From positions 3,440,501-3,504,500 of the forward strand of contig NZ_CP089391.1 of NCBI RefSeq assembly GCF_027594865.1: a DNA stretch of 64,000 nt, read 5' to 3'. The DNA is from Bradyrhizobium xenonodulans. Lineage in GTDB: Bacteria; Pseudomonadota; Alphaproteobacteria; Rhizobiales; Xanthobacteraceae. The position numbers were made by a program, and so were the translations under genes. Shown here piece after piece: positions 8,361-20,319 of this stretch (the first letter of the stretch is position 1; every line of letters begins with the position of its first letter). The notes beneath the pieces were generated by a model. It was not told where the DNA came from, searched no databases, and saw only the letters and a list, made by a program, of their open reading frames with translations.

Positions 8361-10733
8361 CTACGCCGCCTTGCTCTTCGCATCCTGGATCGCACGCCAC
8401 ACGCGCTCCGGGGTCAGCGGCATGTCGATGTGCTTGATGCCATACTCCGAGAGCGCATCGACCACCGCGTTCACCACCGTCGACATGCTGCCGGCGCAGC
8501 CGGCTTCGCCGCAGCCCTTGCTGCCGAGCGGGTTGGTTGTGGCGGGCACCGGGTGATCGCCGACGGTCATGTTCGGCACATCCTCGGCACGCGGCAAGGC
8601 GTAATCCATCAGCGAGCCCGTGATCGGCTGGCCGCTTTCGTCGTAGCGGATCTGCTCCATCAGCGCCTGGCCGATGCCCTGGACCACGCCGCCATGGAGC
8701 TGGCCTGCAACCAGCAGCGGATTGATCACCGTGCCGAAATCGTTGACCGCGCTGTAGCGCACGATCTGCACCACGCCGGTCTCAGGATCGATCTCGACCT
8801 CGGCGACGTGGCAGCCGTTCGGGAACGCCGAGGGCACCGGCTCGCTGGTGTGGTCGACGTCAAGTGAATCAGGCACGCCGTCCGGCGTCTTGCCGTCATG
8901 CAGCTTCTTGGCGAGCTCCATGATGTCGATGCTGCGGTCGGTGCCGGCGATGGTGAAGCTGCCGCCTTCGAACTCGATGTCGGCCTCTGACGCTTCCAGC
9001 ATGTGTGCGGCGGCGCGCTTGCCCTTCTCGATCACGAGCTTGGCCGCGCCGACGATCGCCATGCCGCTCGCGGTGATCGAGCGCGAACCGCCGGTGCCGT
9101 TGCCGGTGTGCACGATGTCGCTGTCGCCCTGCACCAGCTTGACACTCTCGAAGGGAACGCCGAGCTGCTCGCACAGCACCTGCGCGAACGGCGTGGCGTG
9201 GCCCTGGCCATAGTCGAGCGTGCCGGTGATGAGCTGCACAGAGCCGTCAGCATCGAACACGATCTTGCCGAGCTCGGGGCTCGGCGGCGCGGTGACCTCG
9301 AGATAGGAGCCGACTGCGATGCCGCGCAGCTTGCCGGCCTTCTTGCTCTCCTTCTTGCGCTTGGCAAAGTTCTCATGGTCGGAGATCTCGAGCGCCTTGC
9401 TGAACACCGCCTGGAAGTCGCCGCTGTCATAGGTGACGCCGGAGGAGGCCGCGAACGGCATCTGGTTCTGCTTGATGAAGTTGCGCTTGCGCAACGCCAG
9501 GCGGTTGATGCCCATCTCGTCGGCGGCGCGGTCGATCAGCCGCTCCATGTAATAGTTCGCCTCCGGCCGGCCGGCGCCGCGATAGGCGCCCATCAGCGTG
9601 GTGTTGGTGAGCACGGTCTTGATGTCGATGCCCATCAGTGGAGTACGGTAGACGCTGGAAAAGTTCTTGCCGGTGTTGAGCGAGAGCGGGCCGGGCGCAA
9701 CGCCGGTGATGTAGGCGCCGAGATTGCCGTAGCCGGACAGCTTTGCCGCGAGGAAATGGCCCTCGGCATCGAGCGCCAGCTCGGCATGGATTTTCTGCGC
9801 ACGGCCGTGGCTGTCGGAGAGGAAGCTGGTCGAGCGCTCGTCCAGCCACTTCACCGGCCGCGCCAGCGCCTTGGCCGCGTACAGAATGCACATGTATTCG
9901 GGATAGTTGATGTTCTTCATGCCGAAGGAGCCGCCGACATTGGCGGTCAGGATGCGCACCTTCTCGTTCGGCACTTTCAGGTTCTTGGCGAGATTGGCGC
10001 GGTTGCCCGCGACGCCCTGCGTCGGCACCTGGAGCGTGTAGCGCTCGGCCTTCTTGTCGTAGGAGGCAAGGCCGACGCGCGGCTCCATCGAGACCACGGC
10101 GACGCGGGTGTTCTCGATGTCGAGCTTGGTGACATGGGCGGCGCTGGCGAAAGCCGCGTTGACCTTCTCCATGTCGCCATAATGGTAGTCGAGCGCGACA
10201 TTGTTCGGAATGTGGTCGTAAAGCTGCGGCGCGCCGGGCTTGGCGGCGTCCTCAGGATCGGTCACCGCCGGCAGCGGCTCGATGTCGAGCTCGACGGCCT
10301 CCGCCGCATCGCGCGCCTGGGCCAGCGTCTCGGCGACGACGAAGGCGACGGGATCGCCGACGAAGCGGACCTTGTCGGTCGCGAGCGGCTGGCGGTTGGT
10401 CTGGAGCAGGGGCGAGCCGTCGCGGCTCTTCAGCGGCAGGCCGCAGGTGAAGGGGCCGTAGCCGGCGGCATCGAGGTCCTTGCCGGTCCACACGCCGAGC
10501 ACGCCCGGCATCGCCCTGGCGGCATCAAGGCCGATGTTTCGGATGATCCCGTGGGCATGGGTCGAGCGGACGACCACGGCATGGGCCTGGCCGGGCAGGT
10601 TGAAATCGTCGGTGTAGCGGCCCTTGCCGCGCACCAGGGTGTCGTCTTCCTTGCGGCGGACCGGTTGCCCGACGCCATATTTTTGCAGTGCAATAGCGTT
10701 TTCGAGCGTGGAGGATTTGGTGTGTTCTTGCAT
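8361..10733 (-). CDS. Xanthine dehydrogenase-family molybdopterin-binding subunit (CoxL-like, form II)
   Basis: 790 residues, the length of a large molybdenum hydroxylase subunit. The N-terminal aldehyde-oxidase a/b hammerhead domain (about 20-150) is followed by the molybdopterin-binding domains. The active-site loop reads [13 protein letters not shown], the form II pattern, not the AYRCSFR of true CO dehydrogenase. The catalytic glutamate region is [11 protein letters not shown] near residue 735. Oxidation of an aldehyde or N-heterocycle is therefore more likely than CO. No FAD or 2Fe-2S subunit lies next to it, so partners must be encoded elsewhere. ATG 10733 (MQEHTKSS) is chosen over upstream in-frame codons, which give an unconserved leader. 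Confidence 0.88.
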   Translation of the reverse strand: MQEHTKSSTLENAIALQKYGVGQPVRRKEDDTLVRGKGRYTDDFNLPGQAHAVVVRSTHAHGIIRNIGLDAARAMPGVLGVWTGKDLDAAGYGPFTCGLPLKSRDGSPLLQTNRQPLATDKVRFVGDPVAFVVAETLAQARDAAEAVELDIEPLPAVTDPEDAAKPGAPQLYDHIPNNVALDYHYGDMEKVNAAFASAAHVTKLDIENTRVAVVSMEPRVGLASYDKKAERYTLQVPTQGVAGNRANLAKNLKVPNEKVRILTANVGGSFGMKNINYPEYMCILYAAKALARPVKWLDERSTSFLSDSHGRAQKIHAELALDAEGHFLAAKLSGYGNLGAYITGVAPGPLSLNTGKNFSSVYRTPLMGIDIKTVLTNTTLMGAYRGAGRPEANYYMERLIDRAADEMGINRLALRKRNFIKQNQMPFAASSGVTYDSGDFQAVFSKALEISDHENFAKRKKESKKAGKLRGIAVGSYLEVTAPPSPELGKIVFDADGSVQLITGTLDYGQGHATPFAQVLCEQLGVPFESVKLVQGDSDIVHTGNGTGGSRSITASGMAIVGAAKLVIEKGKRAAAHMLEASEADIEFEGGSFTIAGTDRSIDIMELAKKLHDGKTPDGVPDSLDVDHTSEPVPSAFPNGCHVAEVEIDPETGVVQIVRYSAVNDFGTVINPLLVAGQLHGGVVQGIGQALMEQIRYDESGQPITGSLMDYALPRAEDVPNMTVGDHPVPATTNPLGSKGCGEAGCAGSMSTVVNAVVDALSEYGIKHIDMPLTPERVWRAIQDAKSKAA

Positions 10734-10942
10734 GGAAATGACCTGAAAAGCCGGCATTTGCGCATTTTCGCGGCAGCGGGGGACCGGATCCCTTTCAGAT
10801 AACCCACCACCCCGTTCACGACAACGCACGAATGGGCATGGTCCCATGTGATGCGTTGTTGCGCAGGCCTGCCGCGCTGCTAATGTTTCAGGCGAAAAAT
10901 CAATTCCAGACCGGCCCTTTGGGCCGCGGAAAGACAGTTTGT

Positions 10943-12016
10943 ATGAATGACCACACGCGGCTCCGCGACGGCCATGTGCCGCACGGTGAGCTGGAGGGGT
11001 CGATGGCGGCGGTGGCGTTGGTCACCGAACCGGCCGTCGGCGCGCAAGCGCCGGGAACCGGCGTCTATGCGGCGCTGGACCTCGGCACCAACAATTGCAG
11101 GCTGCTGATCGCCTGTCCGACTCACGACGGCTTTCGCGTGGTCGATTCCTTCTCGCGCATCATCAGGCTCGGCGAGGGCGTCTCGGCCACGGGGTGCATC
11201 AGCGAGGCCGCGATCGAGCGCGCCGTCGCCGCACTCAGCATCTGCCGCGACAAGATCAATCTGCGCAAAGCCAAGCGGCTGCGGCTGATCGCGACCGAAG
11301 CCTGCCGCGCCGCCTCGAACGCCGAGGGTTTCCGCAGCCGCGTCGCGGCCGAGACCGGCATCGAGCTCGAGGTGATCGACCGCGAGACCGAGGCTGCGCT
11401 CGCCGTGCTCGGCTGCTCGCCGCTGGTCGATCCCAGGGGGCGGGGTGCGATCCTGTTCGACATCGGCGGCGGCTCGACCGAGCTGGTCCGGATCGAGCGC
11501 GATCCGCAAAATCCGGAACCGCGCATCAAGGCGTGGATGTCGATCCCGCTTGGCGTCGTGACGCTCGCCGAGCAGTTCGGCGGCCGTGACGTGACGCCGG
11601 AGATCTATGCCGCGATGGAGCAGGAGGTGGCGAACCACGTTGCGCCGTTCGCCGAAGCGCACGGCGGCGATCTCACCGAGATGCATCTGCTCGGCACGTC
11701 CGGGACCGTGACGACGCTCGCCGGCATCCATCTCAACCTCGCGCGCTACGACCGCCGCCGCATCGACAGCATCTGGATGAACGACACCGACATCACCGCG
11801 ACCATCAGCAAGCTGCTCGGCATGAGCTACGAGGAGCGCGCCGGCAACAGCTGCATCAGCGTCGAGCGCGCCGATCTCGTGCTGGCCGGCTGCGCCATCC
11901 TCGATGCTATCAGGCGCGCCTTTCCGCTGCCGCGCCTGCGCGTCGCCGACCGGGGCCTGCGCGAAGGCATGCTGGTCGAGATGATGCGCGAGGACGGCGC
12001 GCTCAGGAGCTGGTGA
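10943..12016 (+). CDS. Ppx/GppA family exopolyphosphatase / pppGpp phosphatase
   Basis: 357 residues with the actin-like ATPase fold: [17 protein letters not shown] near residue 35 and the phosphate-binding [10 protein letters not shown] near 175. The length equals the short, two-domain GppA-like form without the C-terminal HD domain. It removes terminal phosphate from polyphosphate or pppGpp. ATG 10943 has GGAAAG upstream. The stop is followed after one base by the rlmE start, so the two are cotranscribed. Confidence 0.9.
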   Translation: MNDHTRLRDGHVPHGELEGSMAAVALVTEPAVGAQAPGTGVYAALDLGTNNCRLLIACPTHDGFRVVDSFSRIIRLGEGVSATGCISEAAIERAVAALSICRDKINLRKAKRLRLIATEACRAASNAEGFRSRVAAETGIELEVIDRETEAALAVLGCSPLVDPRGRGAILFDIGGGSTELVRIERDPQNPEPRIKAWMSIPLGVVTLAEQFGGRDVTPEIYAAMEQEVANHVAPFAEAHGGDLTEMHLLGTSGTVTTLAGIHLNLARYDRRRIDSIWMNDTDITATISKLLGMSYEERAGNSCISVERADLVLAGCAILDAIRRAFPLPRLRVADRGLREGMLVEMMREDGALRSW

Positions 12017-12017
12017 G

Positions 12018-12704
12018 ATGGCGAAAGACACCACCGGCCGCTTGCACGTCCAGGTCAAGACCGGCGGCAAGCGCAAGCTCTCGTCGAAGCTGTGGCTGGA
12101 GCGGCAGCTCAACGATCCCTATGTCGCGAAAGCCAAGGCGGCGGGCTATCGCTCGCGCGCGGCGTTCAAGCTGCTCGAGATCGACGACAAGTATCGGTTT
12201 CTGAAGCCCGGCATGGCGGTGGTCGATCTCGGCGCCGCGCCCGGTGGCTGGAGCCAGATCGCCGCCAAGCGCGTCGGCTCTACCGAAGGCAAGGGCAAGG
12301 TCGTCGCGATCGATCTGCTGGAAATGCCCGAGATTCCCGGCGTCGAGTTCGCGCAGCTCGACTTCATGGACAATGACGCGCCCTCGAAGCTCACCGCGAT
12401 GCTCGGCGGCGGCGCCGATATCGTGATGTCCGACATGGCCGCCAACACCACCGGCCATCGCAAGACCGACCAGCTCCGCATCGTCGGCCTGGTCGAGACG
12501 GCGGCCGCCTTTGCGTGCGACGTTCTGAAGCCGGGCGGGGCGTTTCTGGCCAAGACGTTCCAGAGCGGCGCCGATGCCGACCTGCTCGCCCAGCTCAAGC
12601 GCGATTTTGCAGCGGTGCGTCATGTGAAGCCGGCGGCGAGCCGGCAGGATTCGTCGGAGCGCTACGTGCTGGCGACAGGGTTTCGCGGCGAAGCGAAGGC
12701 GTAG
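12018..12704 (+). CDS. rlmE: 23S rRNA 2'-O-ribose methyltransferase RlmE (RrmJ/FtsJ)
   Basis: 228 residues. The SAM site [14 protein letters not shown] lies near residue 75. The K-D-K-E tetrad is recognisable in [29 protein letters not shown] and [11 protein letters not shown]. The enzyme methylates the A-loop uridine (U2552 in E. coli) of 23S rRNA late in 50S assembly. A basic, Lys/Arg-rich N-terminal 40 residues extends beyond the E. coli protein. It overlaps no neighbour and follows the Ppx/GppA gene by one base. Confidence 0.95.
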   Translation: MAKDTTGRLHVQVKTGGKRKLSSKLWLERQLNDPYVAKAKAAGYRSRAAFKLLEIDDKYRFLKPGMAVVDLGAAPGGWSQIAAKRVGSTEGKGKVVAIDLLEMPEIPGVEFAQLDFMDNDAPSKLTAMLGGGADIVMSDMAANTTGHRKTDQLRIVGLVETAAAFACDVLKPGGAFLAKTFQSGADADLLAQLKRDFAAVRHVKPAASRQDSSERYVLATGFRGEAKA

Positions 12705-12716
12705 CCACAACCTCCG

Positions 12717-12833
12717 TCATTGCGAGGAGCTCGCGACAAAATTGCAAAGCAATTTTGCGCTGAAGCGACGGAGCAATCCAGAATCCGTCCGCGGATACAG
12801 GCCGGATTGCTTCGCTTGCTCGCAAGGACGAGA
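12717..12833. repeat. Interspersed palindromic repeat, type B
   Basis: An intergenic element between two convergent genes. It starts TCATTGCGAGGAGC and ends near GCTCGCAAGGACG, with GCAATCCAG inside and its inverse GGATTGCTTCG later. The centre has a perfect 8-bp hairpin AAAATTGC/GCAATTTT (12738-12756). A truncated piece (GTCATTGCGAGCGAAGC) sits at about 31319-31335 beside a type A copy. The hairpin may also end transcription of rlmE. Confidence 0.7.
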
Positions 12834-12840
12834 AGAGAGG

Positions 12841-14331
12841 CTATCCAAGCCTCTGATCCCGCACGTCCTGGGTATCCTCGGTCGCCGCCTTCACAGCCGC
12901 CTTCTCCGCCCCCTTGCCGGCACCCTTGCGGCTGGCGATCTCCACCGCCTTGCGGCCGGAGATCTCGTGGCCGGCGTCGGCGGGCATCTGCCAGAAGAAC
13001 CAGCTCGAAGCCGCCGAGGTCAGTGCGACCACGACGAAGGCGGGGGCAAACACGGTGGCATTGAGCTCGCTGACATGGCTGAACCACATCGTCGTCTCGA
13101 CGCAAGCCGCGCCGACGGCGACGCCGGCGGAGACCGCGAGCTGCTGGTTGACGCTGACGAGCGTGGTGGCCCGGCTCATCTGCGGCGTCTCGACGTCGGC
13201 ATAGGCGACCGTGTTGATCGCGGTGAACTCGAGCGAGCGGAAGAAGCCGCCGACCACCAGGATGACCATGATGATCAGCAGCGGCGTTGTCACCGTGAAC
13301 AGCGCGCAGACGCCGAGGAAGAACGCGCTGACGATCGCGTTCACCGTCATCAGATTGCGGAAGCCGAAGGTCCGGATGAGGCGCGCGGCGAGCGTCTTCA
13401 TGCCCATGGCCCCGAGCGAGGAGGCGAAGGTGACGAGGCCGGAATGGAACGGCGACAGGCCAAAACCGATCTGCATCAGCAGCGGCAGCAGGAATGGCAG
13501 GGCGCCGATGCCGAGCCGGAACAGGAAACCGCCGAAAATGGCCGCGCGCAGCGTCGGCAGCTTCAGCAGCGAAAAGTCCAGCACCGGCGATCCCGTCCGC
13601 CGCGCGTGCAGGACATACAGCGTCATCGAGATCGCGCCGCCCACGACCAGGGCCGCGACCGTGCTCCAGGGCAACAAATTGAGCCCGGCCACCGAGAGAC
13701 CGAAGGCGATGCCGGCGAGGCCAATGCCGGCGAGCACCATGCCGTAGAGATCGAACGGCTCCTGCGTCTCGCTCTTGATGGGATCGATGAACTTCAGCGC
13801 CATGAAGATGCCGAGCAGTCCGATCGGGATGTTGATCAGGAAGATCCAGTGCCACGAGGCGTAAGTGGTGATGAAGCCGCCGAGCGGCGGGCCGATCACG
13901 GGGCCGATCAGGGCCGGGACCGTCACCCAGGCCATCGCGTTGACCAGCGCGCTCTTGTCGACCGAGCGCAGCAGCACGAGGCGCCCGACCGGCGTCATCA
14001 TCGCCCCGCCCATGCCTTGCAGGATGCGCGCGAACACGAAATCGGTGACCGAGGTCGACAGCGCGCAGCCGACCGATCCGACCATGAACACGCCGACCGC
14101 GATCGCGAACACCATGCGCGCGCCGAACCTGTCGGCGGTCCAGCCGCTCGCCGGGATGAACACCGCGAGCGAGAGCAGATAGGAGGTGATGGCGAGCTTC
14201 AGCGTCAGCGGGCTGGTGCCGATGTCGGCCGCGATCGCCGGCAGCGAGGTGGCGATCACCGTCGAGTCCATGTTCTCCATGAAGAGAGCAGTGGCCACGA
14301 TCAGCGGAATGACGCGTTGCTTGTCGACCAT
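12841..14331 (-). CDS. DHA2-family MFS drug exporter (EmrB/QacA type)
   Basis: 496 residues with about 14 predicted membrane helices. After TM1 the sequence MENMDSTVIATSLPAIA is the typical DHA2 motif D1, and SGWTADRFGARMVF is motif A. These proton-driven exporters remove drugs or amphipathic compounds across the inner membrane. The last 40 residues form an unusual Ala/Lys-rich cytoplasmic tail. ATG 14331 (MVDKQRVIPL) is chosen because helix 1 begins directly after it. No HlyD-type partner is adjacent. Confidence 0.9.
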   Translation of the reverse strand: MVDKQRVIPLIVATALFMENMDSTVIATSLPAIAADIGTSPLTLKLAITSYLLSLAVFIPASGWTADRFGARMVFAIAVGVFMVGSVGCALSTSVTDFVFARILQGMGGAMMTPVGRLVLLRSVDKSALVNAMAWVTVPALIGPVIGPPLGGFITTYASWHWIFLINIPIGLLGIFMALKFIDPIKSETQEPFDLYGMVLAGIGLAGIAFGLSVAGLNLLPWSTVAALVVGGAISMTLYVLHARRTGSPVLDFSLLKLPTLRAAIFGGFLFRLGIGALPFLLPLLMQIGFGLSPFHSGLVTFASSLGAMGMKTLAARLIRTFGFRNLMTVNAIVSAFFLGVCALFTVTTPLLIIMVILVVGGFFRSLEFTAINTVAYADVETPQMSRATTLVSVNQQLAVSAGVAVGAACVETTMWFSHVSELNATVFAPAFVVVALTSAASSWFFWQMPADAGHEISGRKAVEIASRKGAGKGAEKAAVKAATEDTQDVRDQRLG

Positions 14332-16221
<1,890 letters not shown>

Positions 16222-16237
16222 TAGCTCCGCATTCGGC

Positions 16238-16259
16238 CGCGCGTCGGTTTCGACGCGCG
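16238..16259 (+). terminator. Hairpin after guaB, possible terminator
   Basis: A perfect 9-bp GC-rich stem (CGCGCGTCG/CGACGCGCG) with a GTTT loop starts 17 nt after the guaB stop. No T-run follows, so an intrinsic terminator is plausible but not certain. Confidence 0.45.
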
Positions 16260-16273
16260 CACCTCGATGACGG

Positions 16274-16377
16274 TGTCATTCCCCGCGGAAGCGGGGAATC
16301 CAGTACGCCGTGGCTTCTCGGTTCAATCACAGCCGCCTCTGGAATACTGGATCGCCCGCTTTCGCGGGCGATGACAG
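16274..16377 (+). repeat. Interspersed palindromic repeat, type A (copy 2)
   Basis: Same order as copy 1: an outer hairpin TTCCCCGC/GCGGGGAA, the CCAGTACGCCG core, CTCTGGAATACTGG, then a CGCCCGC/GCGGGCG hairpin ending in GATGACAG. It lies between guaB and the reductase gene. Confidence 0.85.
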
Positions 16378-16449
16378 CGAGTGTTGGGATTTGCTTCATT
16401 GCCACGCACCTCCTAAATGACTGCAACAAGCAGTCAGGAGGAAGCCATC

Positions 16450-17472
16450 ATGTCCCAGGCAAAACGCATCGTTCTCGCCGCGCGTCCCGTCGGCGAGCCA
16501 AAACAGTCCGATTTCCGCATCGAGGAATTTGCGGTGCCGACGCCAGGCGCAGGCGAAGTCCTGCTGCGCACCATCTGGCTCTCGCTCGATCCCTATATGC
16601 GTGGGCGCATGAGCGACGGTCCGTCCTACGCCGCGCCGGTGCCGGTCGGTGGCGTGATGGAAGGCGAGGCGGTCAGCGAGGTCGCGGCGTCCAACAACCC
16701 TGACTTTGCCAAAGGCGAGATCGTGCGAGCCCGTACCGGCTGGCAGTCGCACGCGATCTCCAACGGCAAGGGACTGATCAAGGTCGATCCGAAGCTCGGG
16801 CCGATCTCGACCTCCATCGGCGTGCTCGGCATGCCCGGCATGACGGCGTACACGGGCCTGCTCGACATCGGCAAGCCGCAGGACGGCGAGACCGTCGTCG
16901 TTGCCGGCGCCTCCGGCGCGGTCGGCTCGGCTGTCGGCCAGATCGCGAAGATCAAGGGCGCGCGTGCGGTCGGCATCGCCGGCGGCAGGGACAAGTGCGA
17001 CTACGTCGTGAAGGAGCTCGGCTTCGATGCCTGCATCGATCACCGCGATCCTGATCTGGCCGCGAAGCTGAAGGACGCCTGCCCGAAGGGCATCGACGTC
17101 TATTTCGAGAATGTCGGCGGCGCCGTGTTCGAGGCGGTGTTCCCGCTGCTCAATCCGTTCGCGCGCGTGCCGGTCTGCGGCCTGATCGCGCATTACAACG
17201 ACACCGAGGCCAAGCCGCCGAAATGGGCCGCGGCGATGATGCGCGCGACGCTGACCAAGCGGCTGACCTTCCGCGGCTTCATCGTCTCCGATTTCGCCGC
17301 CCGCCATGGCGACTTCCTGCGCGACATGTCCGCCTGGGTCCGCGACGGCAAGGTCAAATACAAGGAGTTCGTCACCGAGGGCCTGGAGAGCGCGCCCGGC
17401 GCCTTCATGGGGCTCCTGAAGGGGGCCAATTTCGGCAAGCAGCTGGTCCGGGTCGGGCCTGACAGGGCGTAG
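16450..17472 (+). CDS. NADP-dependent medium-chain oxidoreductase (leukotriene B4 dehydrogenase / CurA-like)
   Basis: 340 residues of the zinc-free medium-chain reductase family. LSLDPYMRGRMSDGPSYA near residue 40 and the nucleotide-binding VVAGASGAVGSAVGQIAKI near 145 are typical. Such enzymes reduce the C=C bond of enones (2-alkenals, curcumin, prostaglandin-like ketones) with NADPH, often in aldehyde detoxification. ATG 16450 has CAGGAGG upstream. It stands alone and ends in a strong hairpin. Confidence 0.9.
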   Translation: MSQAKRIVLAARPVGEPKQSDFRIEEFAVPTPGAGEVLLRTIWLSLDPYMRGRMSDGPSYAAPVPVGGVMEGEAVSEVAASNNPDFAKGEIVRARTGWQSHAISNGKGLIKVDPKLGPISTSIGVLGMPGMTAYTGLLDIGKPQDGETVVVAGASGAVGSAVGQIAKIKGARAVGIAGGRDKCDYVVKELGFDACIDHRDPDLAAKLKDACPKGIDVYFENVGGAVFEAVFPLLNPFARVPVCGLIAHYNDTEAKPPKWAAAMMRATLTKRLTFRGFIVSDFAARHGDFLRDMSAWVRDGKVKYKEFVTEGLESAPGAFMGLLKGANFGKQLVRVGPDRA

Positions 17473-17479
17473 TCGGCGC

Positions 17480-17503
17480 GTGCGGCCCCCTCGGGGGCCG
17501 CAC
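17480..17503 (+). terminator. Intrinsic-type terminator hairpin after the reductase gene
   Basis: GTGCGGCCCCC and GGGGGCCGCAC form an 11-bp perfect inverted repeat 8 nt after the stop codon, followed by AAAGGTT rather than a T-run. Confidence 0.55.
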
Positions 17504-17624
17504 AAAGGTTAACAAAGAGTCACCGATCGGCAACACTCGGCCCGTAAAATCCGAAAGTATGACCGTCGGTTCATTGACGTCCGGGCGAAGGCATTGAATC
17601 ATCGCGCATATTTTAGGTGCTGCG

Positions 17625-17924
17625 ATGTTAGAGATTGGTATTTTCTGCGTAATCCTTCTGGCTGCCGGCTATTGGACGACCATGTTCGTCATGGGCCGGC
17701 GCGACGACGTCATCCATGGCAAGTTCGTCCATGTCGACGAGGAGGGCGCGTTCACTCGGCCCTCGATGCCGGCGCCACCGCCGCCGTTCCCGAAGCGTCC
17801 GGTCAAAGCTGGGCAGTCTGCCAAGCCAGCGCCGTCCAATGATCTGGCGGCCAAGCCAGTGAACAGCGCGGCGCTGCAATCCCTGCTCGCCGCGATCCAG
17901 CAGGATCTCAAGAGCGTCGCTTAA
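17625..17924 (+). CDS. Small conserved-looking membrane-anchored protein, unknown function
   Basis: 99 residues. One N-terminal membrane helix (about residues 3-22) is followed by a charged segment (GRRDDVIHGKFVHVDEEG), then a Pro/Ala/Lys linker and a short helix at the C terminus. I do not recognise a family. The frame starts at an ATG following a 120-nt leader and keeps the genome's codon bias. It converges on the LacI gene with 9 nt between the stops. Confidence 0.6.
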   Translation: MLEIGIFCVILLAAGYWTTMFVMGRRDDVIHGKFVHVDEEGAFTRPSMPAPPPPFPKRPVKAGQSAKPAPSNDLAAKPVNSAALQSLLAAIQQDLKSVA

Positions 17925-17933
17925 GTCGCGCGC

Positions 17934-18998
17934 TCAGACGCTGCCGCGCTCGACCAGGAACAGCTCGACTGCGAGCCGTTGCTCGGCCGCCGGTGCGCCG
18001 GAGAGCCGTGCCAAAAGCAATTCGCCCGCGATACGCCCCATGGCCGCCGCATCGAACGAGATGGTGGTGAGACCCGGGGTGATCTGATCGGCGACGTCGT
18101 TGTCGCCGAAGCCGAGCACGGCGAGATCGCGCGGCACCGACAGGCCGCGGGCGCGAGCCTCGATCAGCGCGCCGGTCGCGAGCAGGTCGTTGGCGCAGAA
18201 CACGGAATCGACGTCGCCGCCGCGATCGAGCAGGGCGGTGAAGGCGCCGCGGCCGTCGACCAGCCCCGTGACCTCTCCAACGAGGATCTCGTGCACGATT
18301 TCGAGCCCGAGCTCTGCCGCCGCCGCGCGAAAACCGTCGCGTCGGAGTGCGCCGCGGCCGCTGCTGCGGCCGATGAAGGCGACGCGGCGATGTCCAGCCT
18401 CGGCCAGTCTGCGCGCCGCCATCGCGCCGGCATCCGCATTGGGCAGGCCGACCAGCATGTCGATGGGGTCGCGCGGAAACGCCCAGGTCTCGATCACGGG
18501 AATGCCGAGCTCCTGGAGCGCGGCACGATTCTCCTCGAGCTCGATCACGCCGGTGAACATCACCGCGGCGGGGCGGATGCCGCGCAGCGACTGGATCATC
18601 GCGACCTCCTTGGCATAGGAGTAGGAGGTCTGTCCGACCAGCACCTCGAAGCCTTCAGGCTCGAGCGTGGCCGCGAAGCTGCGTACCGCGAGGCCGAACT
18701 GCTGGCTGAGGATATTCGAGACGAAGGCCATGACCACGTTCGAGCGGCCCGAGCGCAACGCGCGCGCATGCGGGTTGGAGGCGTAGCCGGTCGCCTCGAT
18801 CACTTCGAGGATGCGCTCGCGGGTTTCGCGATTGACCTTTTCCGGATGGCGCAGCACCCGTGACACCGTGATCGGTGCGACGCCGGCGCGTTCCGCGACC
18901 TCCTCGATCCGCGGCGGCCGTCCGGTCGCGCTGGCGCGGCCGGGCGGCGCCGGAATGCGCACCACGTCGTCAAAGGTCGGCTTTGCCGGATCGGTCAT
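17934..18998 (-). CDS. LacI/GntR-type transcriptional repressor
   Basis: 354 residues. The LacI HTH IEEVAERAGVAPITVSRVLR spans about residues 31-50, with the hinge helix near NPHARALRSGRSN, then a periplasmic-binding-like sugar/ligand domain resembling GntR-type members. A 30-residue leader precedes the HTH. The gene is last in a same-strand cluster with the transporter operon at 19236-24895. The perfect palindrome at 24943-24960 has the central CG expected of LacI operators, so this protein is the likely operon repressor. Its ligand is presumably the transported amino compound. Confidence 0.9.
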   Translation of the reverse strand: MTDPAKPTFDDVVRIPAPPGRASATGRPPRIEEVAERAGVAPITVSRVLRHPEKVNRETRERILEVIEATGYASNPHARALRSGRSNVVMAFVSNILSQQFGLAVRSFAATLEPEGFEVLVGQTSYSYAKEVAMIQSLRGIRPAAVMFTGVIELEENRAALQELGIPVIETWAFPRDPIDMLVGLPNADAGAMAARRLAEAGHRRVAFIGRSSGRGALRRDGFRAAAAELGLEIVHEILVGEVTGLVDGRGAFTALLDRGGDVDSVFCANDLLATGALIEARARGLSVPRDLAVLGFGDNDVADQITPGLTTISFDAAAMGRIAGELLLARLSGAPAAEQRLAVELFLVERGSV

Positions 18999-19072
18999 CG
19001 AATCCCTGGAGAGGAAAGGTCGGGTTGGAGCTTGATGAGATTGGTCGAGATTGCAACCGCAACGGGACTGCG

Positions 19073-19212
19073 CTCCCTCCCCCGCTTGCGGGGAGGGCTG
19101 GGGAGAGGGTGTCTCCGCGTGGGGATCGTCTGAGGCTTACGGGGGAAATCCCCAAGAGGAGAAAGCCCTCACCCGGCGCTACGCGCCGACCTCTCCCGCA
19201 AGCGGGAGAGGT
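19073..19212. repeat. Interspersed palindromic repeat, type E
   Basis: A GC-rich element in the gap between the deacylase and LacI genes. One end has the hairpin CCCTCCCC...GGGGAGGG around CGCTTGCG; the other has CCTCTCCCGC/GCGGGAGAGG (19190-19211). AGCCCTCACCCGGCGC lies between. Elements of this look are common between genes in Rhizobiales, a statement from general knowledge. It may attenuate read-through into the LacI gene. Confidence 0.65.
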
Positions 19213-19235
19213 TGCAGCGAGTATGCGGCCAAAGC

Positions 19236-20261
19236 TCAGCGAGCCACCTCGTCGCGTAGCAGCGCGCGGCCGACCTGGACCAGGCAGTCGCCGCTCTGGC
19301 TGTCGGTGTGCAGGCGCTGCGAGATCACGATGCCGTCGGCGGGGAAGCGCAGCACCTCTTCCGGCAGCTCAGGGCGCTCGAAATCATGGTACCAGCCGGC
19401 GATGTCGCCGGCCGCAACGCGCGCGCCGACCATGACCGCGGGCTCGAACCAGCCGCGCCGTGTCGCGAACACCGCCTGCGCATGGCTTTGCAGCGCCAGC
19501 AATTCTGTGGCGCGTTCGACCGGCGCATGCGGCCCGAGCACCGGGGCCTGAACGAGGCCGAGCGCGAGCAGCAGGCGGTCGACGGCGCGCGCGGTGAGCG
19601 CCATCGTCTGCGGCGTGACGGTGCCGCCGCCGCCGAACTCGCCGGAGAGCCCGATCGCGCCGGCACGTGCGGCCGCCGCCATCGAGGTCGGCGCCGTGGC
19701 CCCGTTCTCGGCGACGAAGGCGAAGGGCATGCCAAGCCCTTCCATGAGACGCAGCGCGTGGGCGAACATCTCGGGCGGTCCTTGCCGCTCGATCAGCGCG
19801 CAAGGCACATGCGCCATCGAGGTGCCGCCGGAATGAATGTCGAAGACGACATCATGCCGTGGGAACAGTTCGTGCTCGAGGAAATGCGCAAGCCGGAACG
19901 TCGGTGTGCCACCGGCGTCGCCCGGGAAGGCGCGGTTGAGATTGCCCTCGTCGAGCGGCGAGCGGCGGCGCGCCGCCATCACGGCAGGCAGATTGGCGAA
20001 GGGCAGGATCGTGATCTCGCCCTTGACGGCGGCGGCATCGAGCCGCCGATACAGCCGCGTCAGCGTGATCTCGCCCTCATATTCGTCGCCGTGATTGCCG
20101 GCCATCAGGAGCAGCTTCGGGCCGGCGCCGTTCTTGATCCGGAAGATCGGGATCTTGAGCTGGAAGTAGGGGGAGCGATCGATCGAGAAGGGAATGCCGA
20201 GATGGCCGGACCATTTCTGGTCCTTCTCGAAGTCGATGTCGTTGAAAAGTCCGGTATGCAT
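19236..20261 (-). CDS. Succinylglutamate desuccinylase / aspartoacylase family deacylase (DoeB-like)
   Basis: 341 residues of the M14-like zinc deacylase family. The zinc ligands are readable: NHGDE gives His57 and Glu60, and DIHSGG gives His143. A GNLNRAFPG substrate loop is near residue 107. Relatives remove acetyl or succinyl groups from amino acids; DoeB does so in ectoine breakdown. It sits in an amino-acid uptake operon with a deaminase and RidA, so it probably frees the amino group of an imported N-acyl amino acid. The other doe genes are not here, so ectoine as substrate is only a possibility. Confidence 0.87.
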   Translation of the reverse strand: MHTGLFNDIDFEKDQKWSGHLGIPFSIDRSPYFQLKIPIFRIKNGAGPKLLLMAGNHGDEYEGEITLTRLYRRLDAAAVKGEITILPFANLPAVMAARRRSPLDEGNLNRAFPGDAGGTPTFRLAHFLEHELFPRHDVVFDIHSGGTSMAHVPCALIERQGPPEMFAHALRLMEGLGMPFAFVAENGATAPTSMAAAARAGAIGLSGEFGGGGTVTPQTMALTARAVDRLLLALGLVQAPVLGPHAPVERATELLALQSHAQAVFATRRGWFEPAVMVGARVAAGDIAGWYHDFERPELPEEVLRFPADGIVISQRLHTDSQSGDCLVQVGRALLRDEVAR

Positions 20262-20319
20262 GGGAAGCCTCGAGGCCGCGTCGTCGCTGACGCCGGCTGA
20301 AGGTTGGAAGAAGCGCGCT

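Noticed and set aside
8361..10733. True aerobic CO dehydrogenase (coxL)
   Set aside because: The active-site loop is AYRGAGR, not AYRCSFR, and coxM/coxS are absent.
9003..10802. A long open frame (about 599 codons) on the plus strand opposite the molybdenum hydroxylase gene
   Set aside because: It mirrors the third-position GC bias of the real gene, shows no domain and no ribosome site, and its opposite strand has clear family motifs.
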